64,000 bases of DNA from CAZXWN01 sp964644695 [NCBI: uncultured bacterium] (GTDB lineage: Bacteria; UBP4; UBA4092), in the NCBI GenBank assembly GCA_964644695.1, contig CAZXWN010000011.1, positions 1 through 64,000 of the forward strand, given 5' to 3'. The stretch's first letter is position 1, and each line of letters starts with the position of its first letter. The position numbers and the translations under genes are program-made. The notes below the pieces were generated by a model. The model saw only the letters and a list, made by a program, of their open reading frames with translations. It was not told the origin of the DNA and ran no database searches. Shown here in pieces: positions 53,101 through 61,440 of this stretch.

Positions 53101-53895
53101 AAAAGTGGAGAATACCAGGGGGTCAATAACTAAAGGTTTCGTGGCGTCGTAATTATTTATTATGAAAGATACCTGATTATTTTTTGAAAGGATGAATGCC
53201 ACATCCACATTTTTCTTATGACCTTGGATAATCTGCCATGCTTGCGGAGTTTTTTCTTTAATGATTCCTGCGGCGGTGTGAATTTCCAACTCACCATAAG
53301 CATTCACTGTCAGTGACTGAGCACCGGCAATCTGGAATTGAATCACACTGGGGTCAACACCCGGCTGTACATGGAAGTCATACTCTAACTGCTTTTGAGT
53401 GCCCCGACAGACCATATCAATGCCCGGATACATCTGATGATATCTTACAGACTGATATCCTATTTGTCCGGTTTTCCATTGACTGGGGGATGAACCCTTG
53501 AGGTAATTGAATTGGGCGGAAAGGGGATTTTCACCCGTCATGACCACTTTAGTATTTGCACCTACAAAGGTCTTTTCCAGATACACATATTGGTCAGAGA
53601 TAGTTTCTCCTCCACCCTGAGGAGTTTGAAGATTTTCAGAAGATGAGAAGACTCTCACCTGTGTTTTGATTGCACCGGGGACGAGCAGGTGACTCCCCGC
53701 CAAAGTTTGCACTTTGAACCCATCTGCCGCATTGCCATGTCCATCTGTCTGGACAAAATACAAGGGGATGTTCCCACAATCTTTGAGTGCACCTGGAGAA
53801 ATGCCCGATGATGGCCGGCCCCCTGCTATTCCCTGGGAGATCATTAAAAGACATAAAAAAGCTCCCATAATTTTGGGTAGAACTTGAGCAAACAT
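50176..53895 (-). CDS. large secreted protein with DUF7948-type N-domain and seven SBBP repeats
   Basis: This 1239-residue protein has a signal peptide (about 1-24, IMGAFLCLLMISQGIAGG). Residues about 30-255 match the N-terminal domain usually found before SBBP repeats (MYPGIDMVCRGTQKQLEYDFHV, VDPSVIQFQIAGA). Seven seven-bladed-propeller-type repeats follow (about 260-690), each with a copy of STFLGGSGDD and a D/N-F-P strand such as STDFPVTAG. The C-terminal 500 residues are beta-rich, with sandwich-like domains and no sorting signal that I can name. It is probably exported to the surface. GGAGG precedes the ATG. Confidence 0.85.
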   Translation of the reverse strand: MFAQVLPKIMGAFLCLLMISQGIAGGRPSSGISPGALKDCGNIPLYFVQTDGHGNAADGFKVQTLAGSHLLVPGAIKTQVRVFSSSENLQTPQGGGETISDQYVYLEKTFVGANTKVVMTGENPLSAQFNYLKGSSPSQWKTGQIGYQSVRYHQMYPGIDMVCRGTQKQLEYDFHVQPGVDPSVIQFQIAGAQSLTVNAYGELEIHTAAGIIKEKTPQAWQIIQGHKKNVDVAFILSKNNQVSFIINNYDATKPLVIDPLVFSTFAGGNLEDSLNGVVADSNGYIYVSGNTLSADFPTQSPALDTVYSGGGHDVVIMKFRSNGRSLVYSTFLGGSGDDVCVGLKLDDADYVYIAGKTDSTDFPVTAGAYKKTNSGGLSDVFVTKLNWNGNGMAYSTYLGGSGEDVAYALDIDTHNCAYVAGMTRSTNFPIQVGSIFTAYCGGTSDGFITKLSYDGGSLEHSSYLGGSGEDYITALIVDKTANFYLAGVTRSSDFPTTAGVLDRSYNGGLDGFVTKAWRKGKVTSQMYSTYLGGNGDDVPHDIIVDDAWQVTIVGQTGSSNFPVSSGTLQTTYGGGSSDAFLTCLDRRGKQLVYSSYLGGSNEDVASSVIMDVLDNVVMAGWTNSADFPVTATGFDTTINGGFDGFVSKIDVANDSLVLSSFVGGSNNDYIKSVFVDSYLNAFAAGVTESPDFPAFAPSWDYTYNGGVSDGFLTQLDFMVVNLPAIKLLKNESLSPAFLLSDYDEQGMGIYQIYQNPNAVASLSGDTVSLRSNNTASNGMAIFRMIHGSEIWEGLSRIKVSTYRLNKLPVVGINPGGTVDINILDYCYDTTGKALAPSFGYSDSLIQDAEALVQATWVSNSVIRLTASTTFNFGCAAIDVVAALGTSSPYSVDKDVERLWVYPNTISVGPFEDYGIEMIADVYKSPSHSLQTVDGFDNVLTFSFDTDLQAVKLTPQFSRMLPYNNQNWYTARMTVRSDNPNNMIEAHLYNLNGIVPGSDHVDVGANILFGVPTCWTVIETPIFAQETGIGYPQLILKGSNTSGNLYVRDVQVLEAKPTLMSTRIPKESKFQARTFDSYEMLVWGWSTTEGDTGLSIDSGNLRLDFCEDTTGLKEIRKLTARSGDGIYTPPNHAGYQVGAKSLVQKMSGTFEGFDAMVLNGCYGVASSGSYDIFFKGGQLIATAEFGRITDGYHYTAGNAMNGFHQFQFMATNNQQSILAVTDLDFLRDNDNPYYGDIELF

Positions 53896-54146
53896 ACTTT
53901 ACCTCCATACAAATTTGTTTGTCTTGATGGTGAAAAAGAATAGTATGGACCCTCCGAGGTCTTTTTTCCCTTAACACCCAGAAAACATCATACATTGACT
54001 GAATCAGAATATCAAGCCGTTAAGTAGTCTATTTGCATAAAAATAAGGCACATTTTTGTAAGGCATTGATTTCTTGTTGCATAGATTCTAAGTTATTTGG
54101 GGATAATCAACAGAGATTTGATATTCCTGATAAAATTAATAGTATT

Positions 54147-55313
54147 ATGCCCTCCGACACAAAAACAAGACACTCTCTTACATTAATGTTGATTGGTACA
54201 TTTTTAGTCAGCCTCTCCACAGCCATGAATGGTGCTTTATATAACAATTTCCTAAAGGTCATGTTGTCGGGGAATTACATGAAAATGGGACAGGTTGAGG
54301 CCGTCAGGGAAACCCCGGGGATATTATCAGCCTTTTTAAGTGGAGTCGGCTCATTTTTACCAGAACCTGTATTAGGCGCCATATCACTCATTGTGATGGG
54401 GCTAGGATTTGCAGGATATTACTGGGCCACATCCTTTACCAGCATTATGGGATGGTCATTTTTCAACAGTCTCGGGATGCATTTATGGATGCCGCTGTCC
54501 GGTGCTTTGGGAATGGGACTTGCGCCTGAGAATCAAAAAGGAACCGTCTTAGGCAGGATTGCCTCCATTGGCGCTGTCGGTACACTGACCGGCTACCTGG
54601 TTGTTGCAGGCTTATCAAGATTGATGCCCGAAGGGGTACAGTCGTTCTACCGTTATTTGTATTTCATTGCCGGATTCATCGCCATCATCGCTGCCATTGT
54701 TATCTTATCCATCAAAGTCAGGCCTCCACTCAAACCAAAACCCAAATTCATCTTCAAGAAAAAGTATGGATTGTATTACCTGTTACAGATATTGGAAGGC
54801 TGCCGAAAACAGGTATTTATTACCTTTGCCACATTCACCCTGGTATTGAACTATAATGCCGGCCCGGGAACAATGGCAGTCCTGCTTTTCATCAATTATC
54901 TGGTTGCTTTTGGGGTTTCGCCTCTATTTGGGAAGTGGATCGACCGATTTGGGGAGAAGAAGGTCCTGACCTGGAACTATCTATTACTCATTATCGTATT
55001 CATCTTATATTCACTCATCCATGTCCGGGAAGTATTGTATGTCCTGTTCTGTATGGACAACATCCTCTTTACTTTCAGTATTGCCCTGACGACCTATGTC
55101 GGCAAAATTGCACCCCAGGAAGAACTGACCGGGACTCTGGCCATGGGAGTCAGTGTCAACCATGTCGCAGCGGTCATTGTTCCATTGGTAGGGTTTGCGG
55201 CCTGGAAACTGTTCGGGTATGAAGTGTGTTTCATGGCAGGCGCACTGGTCGTCATCGGCCAGCTGATTCTGGTTCAAAAAATGAAACTTCCCGAAAACAA
55301 AACCGCCGTATAA
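54147..55313 (+). CDS. major facilitator superfamily transporter
   Basis: This 388-residue membrane protein has about twelve helices in two halves separated by a basic loop (KVRPPLKPKPKFIFKKKYG, near residues 190-208). It starts TLMLIGTFLVSLSTAMNGALYNNF. Short GKWIDRFGEKKVLTW wording between later helices is the MFS loop 2/8-type motif. The substrate is unknown. I chose ATG 54147 over a TTG at 54033, which would add 38 poorly coding residues. Its stop codon is directly followed by the recO stop codon on the other strand, with no base between. Confidence 0.85.
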   Translation: MPSDTKTRHSLTLMLIGTFLVSLSTAMNGALYNNFLKVMLSGNYMKMGQVEAVRETPGILSAFLSGVGSFLPEPVLGAISLIVMGLGFAGYYWATSFTSIMGWSFFNSLGMHLWMPLSGALGMGLAPENQKGTVLGRIASIGAVGTLTGYLVVAGLSRLMPEGVQSFYRYLYFIAGFIAIIAAIVILSIKVRPPLKPKPKFIFKKKYGLYYLLQILEGCRKQVFITFATFTLVLNYNAGPGTMAVLLFINYLVAFGVSPLFGKWIDRFGEKKVLTWNYLLLIIVFILYSLIHVREVLYVLFCMDNILFTFSIALTTYVGKIAPQEELTGTLAMGVSVNHVAAVIVPLVGFAAWKLFGYEVCFMAGALVVIGQLILVQKMKLPENKTAV

Positions 55314-56102
55314 TCAAACCGTTTCAACCGCATGAATAAAGGAAACAGACTTCAGGTCTGTTTCTAATTGCCGGCCTGCATGATTGACCATAATATCCAT
55401 TAATATCTGCGCCTCATTCGGAGCCAGCTTTAAGTCCCGGAAAACCTCAGGGTCATCCCTTAATGCCGCCTGTAAAAACATAACCATCTGTGGCGTCATA
55501 TCGGTAACCGGCTCATCAGGAGCCAACCCTTTCCGGCAGGGAGTACAAATCAATCCTCCCTGTTGTTGGTCAAAGGAAAAAACGGACTGTTCCAAAGTCC
55601 GATGAAGCGGCCGGGGTCTCCTGCAGCGGATACACTCCGTCATCAAGGGTTCAAAACCGGTAATCGCCAGAACTCGGATAAGATGTGCCAGACTGAAGAC
55701 TCGCACCGCCTCAATTGAATATAACTGGTCCAGATATAGATTGATTTGGTCATAGAGTTCAGGATGGGCTTCATGTTCCGCAGAGGATTTCATGACCACT
55801 TCCATCAACAGAGAGGCCCAGGCATACTTCACCATATCTATTCTGACAGGATCACGGTTTACCGCAAGGTCCACCCTGATAAGACGGCATAACTGAGTAT
55901 GTTCCCGGGCAAAATATTCTAGTTGAATCGTATTCAGAAATTGACAGGGACCCCCCAACCGGCTAGAAGATTTCCGGCCGGCTTTCACCAGGGCATCCAT
56001 CTTTCCCCGATCCCGGGTAAACAGGGTCAGAATCACATCTGTTTCAGCGAAATCCCGGGCCCGTAATACGACAGCCTCTGTCTTAAATGTTGGCATAATC
56101 AT
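55314..56102 (-). CDS. recO: DNA repair protein RecO
   Basis: This 262-residue protein helps RecF and RecR load RecA on gapped DNA. The N-terminal OB fold has TEAVVLRARDFAETDVILTLFTRDRGK (landmark), then the helical domain, and a zinc ribbon with CIRC (about 158-161) and CTPC (about 186-189). Length and order are normal. The first codon may be the second ATG, two residues on (MPTFKTEAVVL). It is convergent with the MFS gene with zero spacing. Confidence 0.92.
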   Translation of the reverse strand: MIMPTFKTEAVVLRARDFAETDVILTLFTRDRGKMDALVKAGRKSSSRLGGPCQFLNTIQLEYFAREHTQLCRLIRVDLAVNRDPVRIDMVKYAWASLLMEVVMKSSAEHEAHPELYDQINLYLDQLYSIEAVRVFSLAHLIRVLAITGFEPLMTECIRCRRPRPLHRTLEQSVFSFDQQQGGLICTPCRKGLAPDEPVTDMTPQMVMFLQAALRDDPEVFRDLKLAPNEAQILMDIMVNHAGRQLETDLKSVSFIHAVETV

Positions 56103-56123
56103 TAGATTATACCGTTGATTACA

Positions 56124-56777
56124 TTACTGTGGGGTAACCGCCTCAACCTGCGGTGGATTATCTTCAATTAAGGTATCAGGTCCTTTTGATGCTGCCCAGA
56201 ACATCAACCCAAAAGCAATATTGTTTATAAAATTAACGAGTATCCCAAAAATTATCAGGCAAAAAGCAATATAAAATACACCTGAAATAATTGAGGTATA
56301 AACCAACAAAGATTTATACCCATACAAGCGTGCTTTGATTTTCTTCAATGAAATCCCCACCATAATCACTATAAAACCCGCTAACAAGCAAGAAATAACA
56401 CTGGTTATCACCTCTGTTCTACTGACATTAGAATCAAAACGATCAAAAAATGGAGTCATTCCAAGATTGATTATATTTAAGACGATAATGGAGTATAACC
56501 AGACATCCAGTTTCCGAAAATCATACTGTCGATGGAAAAACTTAATTGTTAGAAAAGTTATGATAATGCCCAAAATACAGCTTATATACGTGGAAACAGT
56601 AAAAATGTTTGCAACAAGACTCATTACTGAGATTTCACATTTCAATCCAATTAACATCCCATATACAAATTCACTTACACTTTTAAAAAAGTCGAAGAAT
56701 GCAAGGAACAAATAAAGTATTGCTAGTAAGAGATATTGCTTCCGGTTTTCATCGGTCATAATCTGATTCCCCATCAT
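56124..56777 (-). CDS. multi-pass membrane protein, unknown
   Basis: This 217-residue protein has about six hydrophobic segments (for example YLLLAILYLFLAFFDFF, ISCILGIIITFLTI, LYSIIVLNIINLG, LLAGFIVIMVGISL, VYTSIISGVFYIAFCLIIFGIL) and a short hydrophilic end with PPQVEAVTPQ. I recognise no family. It is AT-richer than its neighbours. It lies 21 bases upstream of recO on the same strand and may be cotranscribed with it; no functional link is known. Confidence 0.6.
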   Translation of the reverse strand: MMGNQIMTDENRKQYLLLAILYLFLAFFDFFKSVSEFVYGMLIGLKCEISVMSLVANIFTVSTYISCILGIIITFLTIKFFHRQYDFRKLDVWLYSIIVLNIINLGMTPFFDRFDSNVSRTEVITSVISCLLAGFIVIMVGISLKKIKARLYGYKSLLVYTSIISGVFYIAFCLIIFGILVNFINNIAFGLMFWAASKGPDTLIEDNPPQVEAVTPQ

Positions 56778-56849
56778 TAGATTTATGAACTGTATTATAA
56801 GACAAAATAAACCTGTATCAATTATTTTTTCATGTATGGATGCTTTTTC

Positions 56850-56897
56850 AACGAAGGATCCACGGAGCAGCTCGGAGCAAGTCCGTAGGTTATTCGA
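56850..56897 (+). repeat. dispersed palindromic repeat, family 1, copy E
   Basis: AACGAAGGATCCACGGAGCA, then GCTCGGAGCAAGTCCGTAGGTTATTCG, matches copies A to C. The arms are ATCCACGGA (56858-56866) and TCCGTAGGT (56882-56890), now imperfect. It lies between two membrane protein genes. Confidence 0.65.
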
Positions 56898-56998
56898 TTA
56901 CAGGGGAGTTATGGAGAGGAAGAAAATCATTACATAAAAGGATATGGAGAAACCTTTATCGGGAATATGAAACAGTTGGGTTGAGGATGAGTCAGAGA

Positions 56999-57439
56999 TT
57001 ATTTTCTGGCGGAAACAGGGATAATCAGAGAGATGGCGATTGAAGAACGAATGGCCAACACACCGCCTCCCCCAATCAAGGTGGCAGCAATCAAAATCAT
57101 CCAGATAATGTGCCACTGGCCAGCCACCAGTAAAAACACTCCGGTTGCCGAGGAAATCAGTGCCATGACCAGTTCCAGTATCCGGTAAACCAGCGCATAT
57201 TTCTTTTTGTTGATAAGAACGACCCATCCACACAGCGAGGCAAGGAATAATCCCGCCAAAGTCATTGTGATAGGGGCTCCCAGGGCTTTCTGGCAAGCTG
57301 GGATAATCATCCAACCCAGAAATACTCCCACCACACCATACAAAGTAAAGGGAGACCTCTTCCATCCTTTGACCAGATAATATGAGCCAACAGATAAAAA
57401 GAGAGCGGATAAAAATTGATTCACGGATGCAAATATCAT
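56999..57439 (-). CDS. small membrane protein, unknown
   Basis: This 146-residue protein has four or five hydrophobic helices (for example VNQFLSALFLSVGSYYLV, LYGVVGVFLGWMIIPA, TMTLAGLFLASLCGWVVLI, WHIIWMILIAATLIGGGGVL) joined by short loops. I recognise no family. It is divergent from hisS. An overlapping shorter minus-strand frame is less hydrophobic and rejected. Confidence 0.55.
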   Translation of the reverse strand: MIFASVNQFLSALFLSVGSYYLVKGWKRSPFTLYGVVGVFLGWMIIPACQKALGAPITMTLAGLFLASLCGWVVLINKKKYALVYRILELVMALISSATGVFLLVAGQWHIIWMILIAATLIGGGGVLAIRSSIAISLIIPVSARK

Positions 57440-57580
57440 GTCATTGATTATAACTCAATCCAGGGGGTGTTCAGTATCAGTATGATAAAATGGTAGCAAA
57501 GGCCACGGCGCCTTTTTCTTATATAACCCTGCGCCATTACGGGGTTTCATGTTTCAGACACGATAACGGGAGATACGATT

Positions 57581-58834
57581 ATGAGCCAGAAGTTAAACGC
57601 CCCCCGGGGCACTGTGGATGTATTGCCGCCGGAGTCGGCCCTGTACCAGTTCATTACGGATACAGCCCGGAAAAACTTCAGCAAATTTGGATTTTCAGAA
57701 ATCCAGGTCCCCGTTTTCGAACATACTGAATTATTTGTCCGGGGTGTCGGCGAGACCACGGATGTGGTTACTAAGGAAATGTACACTTTCCAGGACAGGA
57801 AAGGCCGTTCACTGACTCTTCGTCCTGAAGGGACTGCCGGAGTCATGCGGGCTTATCTGGAACATAATATGGGAACCCTGGACCCTGTCCAAAAGCTGTA
57901 TTATATCGGCCCCATGTTTCGTTATGAACGGCCCCAGGCAGGACGACTTCGTCAACACACTCAAGTCGGGTGTGAATGTATCGGTTCTCCCCGACCCGAA
58001 GTAGATGCCGAAATCATCAGCCTGTATTGTTCCTTCATTAAAGATTTAGGATTGTCCAATATCCGGATATTACTCAATACTCTGGGTGATGAGACCTGCC
58101 GGCCCCAATATAAGGCCGCCCTTCAGGAATACCTGAAGGCAAATCTGGAGAACTTATGCCCGGACTGCCAGAGCCGGTTTGAGAAAAACCCGCTCCGTAT
58201 CCTGGATTGTAAGGTAGAGAAATGTAAGGAAATCGCTGGTGGTTCACCTGTGATGCTGGATTTCCTGTCTCCCAGCTGTACCGAACATTTTGATACCGTC
58301 AAAGCCCTGTTAGGTGATTTAGGAATTGACTATGATGTCAATCCGAAACTGGTCCGGGGATTAGATTATTACACTCATACCGTCTTTGAAGTTCAGGTCA
58401 CAGGCCTGGGTGCCCAAAACGCTATCGGTGGCGGTGGCAGATACAACAACTTGATTGAAGAATTGGGTGGACCTTCTGTCCCCTCTATTGGTTTTGGGTC
58501 TGGGGTTGAACGATTAGCCCTGACATTAAAGAGTCATCAAGTGGCACTTCCCGATTTTAATCGGAAATCTACTTTTATCGTTGCTTTAGGTGACCCTGCA
58601 GTCCGAAAAGCCGTTACTATCGCCAATCAATTAAGAACTACGGGAAAATCGGTAGAGTTGGATTATCGGTTCGGTTCCTTCAAGGCTCAATTAAAATATG
58701 CCGACAAACTGGGCTGCCCCCAAGTTCTGATCCTCGGCGAAGATGAGTTAAACAAGGGTATCGCCATCTGCAAAAACATGACCTCCGGTGAACAGGAAGA
58801 GATCCCTTTAGCAGAAATAATGAATCGTTTGTAA
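57581..58834 (+). CDS. hisS: histidyl-tRNA synthetase
   Basis: This 417-residue class II enzyme charges tRNA-His. Motif 2 reads FRYERPQAGRLRQHTQVG (about 112-129, with HT in place of the more usual FH before Gln), the His A motif is RGLDYYTHTVFEV, and the C-terminal anticodon domain follows FIVALGD. A short CPDC...CKVEKC region in the insertion is typical of bacterial HisRS. GGGAGA precedes the ATG. A terminator follows. Confidence 0.97.
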   Translation: MSQKLNAPRGTVDVLPPESALYQFITDTARKNFSKFGFSEIQVPVFEHTELFVRGVGETTDVVTKEMYTFQDRKGRSLTLRPEGTAGVMRAYLEHNMGTLDPVQKLYYIGPMFRYERPQAGRLRQHTQVGCECIGSPRPEVDAEIISLYCSFIKDLGLSNIRILLNTLGDETCRPQYKAALQEYLKANLENLCPDCQSRFEKNPLRILDCKVEKCKEIAGGSPVMLDFLSPSCTEHFDTVKALLGDLGIDYDVNPKLVRGLDYYTHTVFEVQVTGLGAQNAIGGGGRYNNLIEELGGPSVPSIGFGSGVERLALTLKSHQVALPDFNRKSTFIVALGDPAVRKAVTIANQLRTTGKSVELDYRFGSFKAQLKYADKLGCPQVLILGEDELNKGIAICKNMTSGEQEEIPLAEIMNRL

Positions 58835-58846
58835 ACCAGAAACGAC

Positions 58847-58884
58847 AAAGCCGTGTTTTAATATATGGAGACACGGCTTTTTAT
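58847..58884 (+). terminator. intrinsic terminator of hisS
   Basis: AAAGCCGTGT (58847-58856) pairs with ACACGGCTTT (58871-58880) around a 14-base loop, and TTATTTT follows. Confidence 0.82.
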
Positions 58885-58908
58885 TTTGATGGAATAATGG
58901 GGTAATGT

Positions 58909-59616
58909 ATGAAGCGACCTGTCAGTCCCTGGCCAGCAATCATCGTCATCGTGGTTGTGATGATGGGTTTGGTTTCACTGGTGTTGTATCAAGGCATTCA
59001 ATCTCGGAGAAAGACCGTTACACCCGTCTCTCCAGCAAAATCCTACAACAGGGAACTGGTTCTGAATCAAAGCCTGTTTTACGATGACAAAACGATTCGA
59101 GTTCATTGGCCAGACCGCCGCAAAACCCTCACCGGTAAAGAAGGAGATACATTCCCCTCACGGCCTGTTATCTCACCGAATGGCTTCAAACTGGCGTACA
59201 TCTCACCTTATGAGTTTGAATTGATTGGGGATGTTTTTGTCTATGATGCCATGACCAACCAGCAGAAGAATCTCTCCATTCCTGAACAGCTGCCCAACCA
59301 ACATTCTCCCAAGAAACTTTACTGGTTCAACGACCATATCCTGTTAATGATTGCCGGATTCGGGTATGGCACTGTCAGTCCGGGTGGGGAGATATACGCC
59401 TATGATTTGGACACGCGAAGATTTTTCCCCATTATTAAAAATCCCACAGGGCGGCATCAGTTCGTAGAAATTCAATTACTGGATAAGAGTGTCATCCTGA
59501 AACAAATTCATTTTGACCGGGATTTTCTGGAATACACAACCGGTCATGTTACCTGGAGCCGGGATTCAATCCAGAACCTGCTAACCATAATGGAGAATGG
59601 AACAAGACCCCAGTAA
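58909..59616 (+). CDS. membrane-anchored protein with propeller-like sequence, unknown
   Basis: This 235-residue protein has one N-terminal helix (about 9-29, AIIVIVVVMMGLVSLVLYQGI), then a beta-rich outer part with ISPNGFKLAYISPYEFELIGDVFVYDA and GGEIYAYDLDTRRFFPI, which resemble TolB/DUF4652-type blades. It is too short for a full propeller. No enzyme motif is seen. It starts 74 bases after hisS but is separated by a terminator, and it ends one base from the convergent HATPase stop codon. Confidence 0.6.
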   Translation: MKRPVSPWPAIIVIVVVMMGLVSLVLYQGIQSRRKTVTPVSPAKSYNRELVLNQSLFYDDKTIRVHWPDRRKTLTGKEGDTFPSRPVISPNGFKLAYISPYEFELIGDVFVYDAMTNQQKNLSIPEQLPNQHSPKKLYWFNDHILLMIAGFGYGTVSPGGEIYAYDLDTRRFFPIIKNPTGRHQFVEIQLLDKSVILKQIHFDRDFLEYTTGHVTWSRDSIQNLLTIMENGTRPQ

Positions 59617-59617
59617 T

Positions 59618-60187
59618 TTATTCGGGATTATCCATTACTCTTTCTGATTGCCGTAGAGATTGTTCTGCCGAGTCGATGGATTCCCGCATCCAGGATTGTA
59701 CTTCAAGAGTGGAAAGAGGGATGTCGCCTAATACTTTGCGAATATCCCGGGTATCAAACTCCAGATTATCATCATCCACCTGGTGCCGATACACCACATC
59801 ATAATGCCCCGGTTTCAATAAGGCCGTTGTTATGGCTTCAGCGATATCTCCCAGAGGTGCTCTATCAATATGAGATCTTTTGAATGTCGCAACAACAACC
59901 GTACCTTCGCCAACCTTCGATGAAATCGTTAAATCACCCTCACAATGGCGGGCCGCCGCCGCAAATAAGGGTAACCCCAGCCCCACCTTCCGAGTTGTCC
60001 GAGTCGTTACAAAGGGGTCCAATACATGAGAAACCATTTCTGGAGACATACCACATCCATTGTCTTTGATGGTGATGGTCATCCGGTCCGATTCCCGTTC
60101 TTCTAATACAGTCACCTCAATCAATGAGGCTCCAGCTTTAATGGAGTTTTCCAGTAAATCGAGAATGTGCAGGGATAGTTCTTTCAT
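59618..60187 (-). CDS. HATPase-domain (histidine-kinase-like ATP-binding) protein
   Basis: This 189-residue protein is a stand-alone GHKL ATP-binding domain. The N box reads HILDLLENSIKAGAS (7-21), the G1 box DNGCGM and the G2 region KVGLGLPLFA. It has no histidine phosphotransfer domain. The C-terminal 60 residues form a separate small region. It is the last gene of an operon with a PHP-domain and a DRTGG-like protein (gaps of 17 and 30 bases). In many anaerobes this set accompanies NADH-dependent [FeFe]-hydrogenase genes; I recall this from known gene neighbourhoods. Confidence 0.85.
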   Translation of the reverse strand: MKELSLHILDLLENSIKAGASLIEVTVLEERESDRMTITIKDNGCGMSPEMVSHVLDPFVTTRTTRKVGLGLPLFAAAARHCEGDLTISSKVGEGTVVVATFKRSHIDRAPLGDIAEAITTALLKPGHYDVVYRHQVDDDNLEFDTRDIRKVLGDIPLSTLEVQSWMRESIDSAEQSLRQSERVMDNPE

Positions 60188-60204
60188 AGTTTATTTTCTT
60201 TAGT

Positions 60205-60960
60205 TTATGGATTTGTTGTCCAGGGAAGAATGACTTTTCTCCCATCTTCATTTCGAAGCGCTTTCCGGATTTCTTCAATGCCGGGAGACTCTATCATATA
60301 AGACATACGACCTTCGATTTGATGGAGCATGTGGCAATCGCCATTGACCAGCAGGGGCCAATTTTTCAGATCAGGGTATAAGTCATACCCCGGATTCGGG
60401 CTAAACTTTCGATAGACTTCCAGAGCATCCGCCTTAAATCCCGGAGGAATAAATCCCAGGTTCGCCAGTAAACTATAGGAGGGTCGGTCCACATGAGAAG
60501 GGATTGCCAAGCCACCCAGTAAATGAGTTTTATCGATAGCCTCATCCAAAGTCATGTCCGAAGATACCGCCAGCATTTGTGATTCTGACTTAATATAATC
60601 TCCGGTAGAATCCACAATGTATTGCGGACCAAAATGGTCTTCATCATTATCAATCTGGGGAAGCGTCTCATCGACAATGGCCTGCCACTGACGCGCCTGA
60701 TCCATCGTATCGAACAGGCACAGCAAATGAACTTCTTCACGAGTCTGAAGTTCCATCCCGGGTAAAACATGGATCCCCGTTCCCTCCGCAGCCTGAATCA
60801 CAGCGGCAACATTTCGTGTAGAGTTATGGTCTGTTACGGCCAGTAATTGAATCCCCATCTCGACCGCTTTTTCGATAATCAACGGGGGAATCATTTCCAC
60901 TTCAGCACAGGGAGAAAGAACCGTATGCAGATGAAGCTCTGCGCGATATTCAGTCATCAT
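60205..60960 (-). CDS. PHP-domain metal-dependent phosphoesterase
   Basis: This 251-residue protein has the PHP fold: AELHLHTVLSPCAEVEM near the start (the H-x-H metal pair), LLAVTDHNSTRN, GMELQTREEVHLL, AIPSHVDRP and VNGDCHM near the end, all metal-ligand segments. The family includes PolIIIA-type and 3',5'-nucleoside-bisphosphate phosphatases; the substrate here is unknown. It is the middle gene of the DRTGG-PHP-HATPase operon. The start is ATG 60960 or the next ATG. Confidence 0.88.
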   Translation of the reverse strand: MMTEYRAELHLHTVLSPCAEVEMIPPLIIEKAVEMGIQLLAVTDHNSTRNVAAVIQAAEGTGIHVLPGMELQTREEVHLLCLFDTMDQARQWQAIVDETLPQIDNDEDHFGPQYIVDSTGDYIKSESQMLAVSSDMTLDEAIDKTHLLGGLAIPSHVDRPSYSLLANLGFIPPGFKADALEVYRKFSPNPGYDLYPDLKNWPLLVNGDCHMLHQIEGRMSYMIESPGIEEIRKALRNEDGRKVILPWTTNP

Positions 60961-60990
60961 AAGACGGGTCTCCGCTAATCAAGACAATCA

Positions 60991-61332
60991 TCAACCAGCC
61001 TGGATACCCGATTGAAACATCTCACCCACGACAATGTAGGTTGTTTTTTTCGTCAGTAGAATGGGAACATCTTCGGAACAAGCCCGTTTCAGAGTTTCTT
61101 CATCGGGACGATTTCCTTCTGTCACCACAATGGCAGCCAGCCCCAGAAGACTTCCCACCGCAACGATATTCAAATGACTCTGCAAAGTAACCCAGACATA
61201 ATCTTTCTTTGCTTTTCCCATGGCACAACTTAACAGGTCCGTTGCATATCCACCCTCAACTAACCGGTCCAGATTCACTCCCGGATTAGCAACTTCCAAA
61301 TCCAGGTTTTTAATCAACTCTAATAAATTCAT
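60991..61332 (-). CDS. DRTGG-domain-like protein
   Basis: This 113-residue protein resembles the small DRTGG-domain proteins: LNRLVEGGYATDLLSCAMGKAKKDYVWVT-like text (here LDRLVEGGYATDLLSCAMG), then LNIVAVGSLLGLAAIVVTEG and SEDVPILLTKKTTYIVVG. The domain is also present in phosphotransacetylase and CBS proteins and may bind nucleotides. The literal DRTGG residues are not present. I chose ATG 61332, with AGAAGGAG at good distance, over an ATG at 61356. It is the first gene of the operon with PHP and HATPase. Confidence 0.75.
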   Translation of the reverse strand: MNLLELIKNLDLEVANPGVNLDRLVEGGYATDLLSCAMGKAKKDYVWVTLQSHLNIVAVGSLLGLAAIVVTEGNRPDEETLKRACSEDVPILLTKKTTYIVVGEMFQSGIQAG

Positions 61333-61387
61333 TGTCATTCTCCTTCTCGAAATCAAATGACCTTTTACTACTGACCTGTAATATTAA

Positions 61388-61423
61388 CAAAAAAACCGGA
61401 AATCCGTTTGTCGGATTTCCGGT
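61388..61423 (-). terminator. intrinsic terminator of the small gene at 61441-61695
   Basis: A perfect 12-bp stem, ACCGGAAATCCG (61395-61406) with CGGATTTCCGGT (61412-61423), is followed on the minus strand by seven T. Confidence 0.88.
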
Positions 61424-61440
61424 CCTTATCAAAAATCGAG

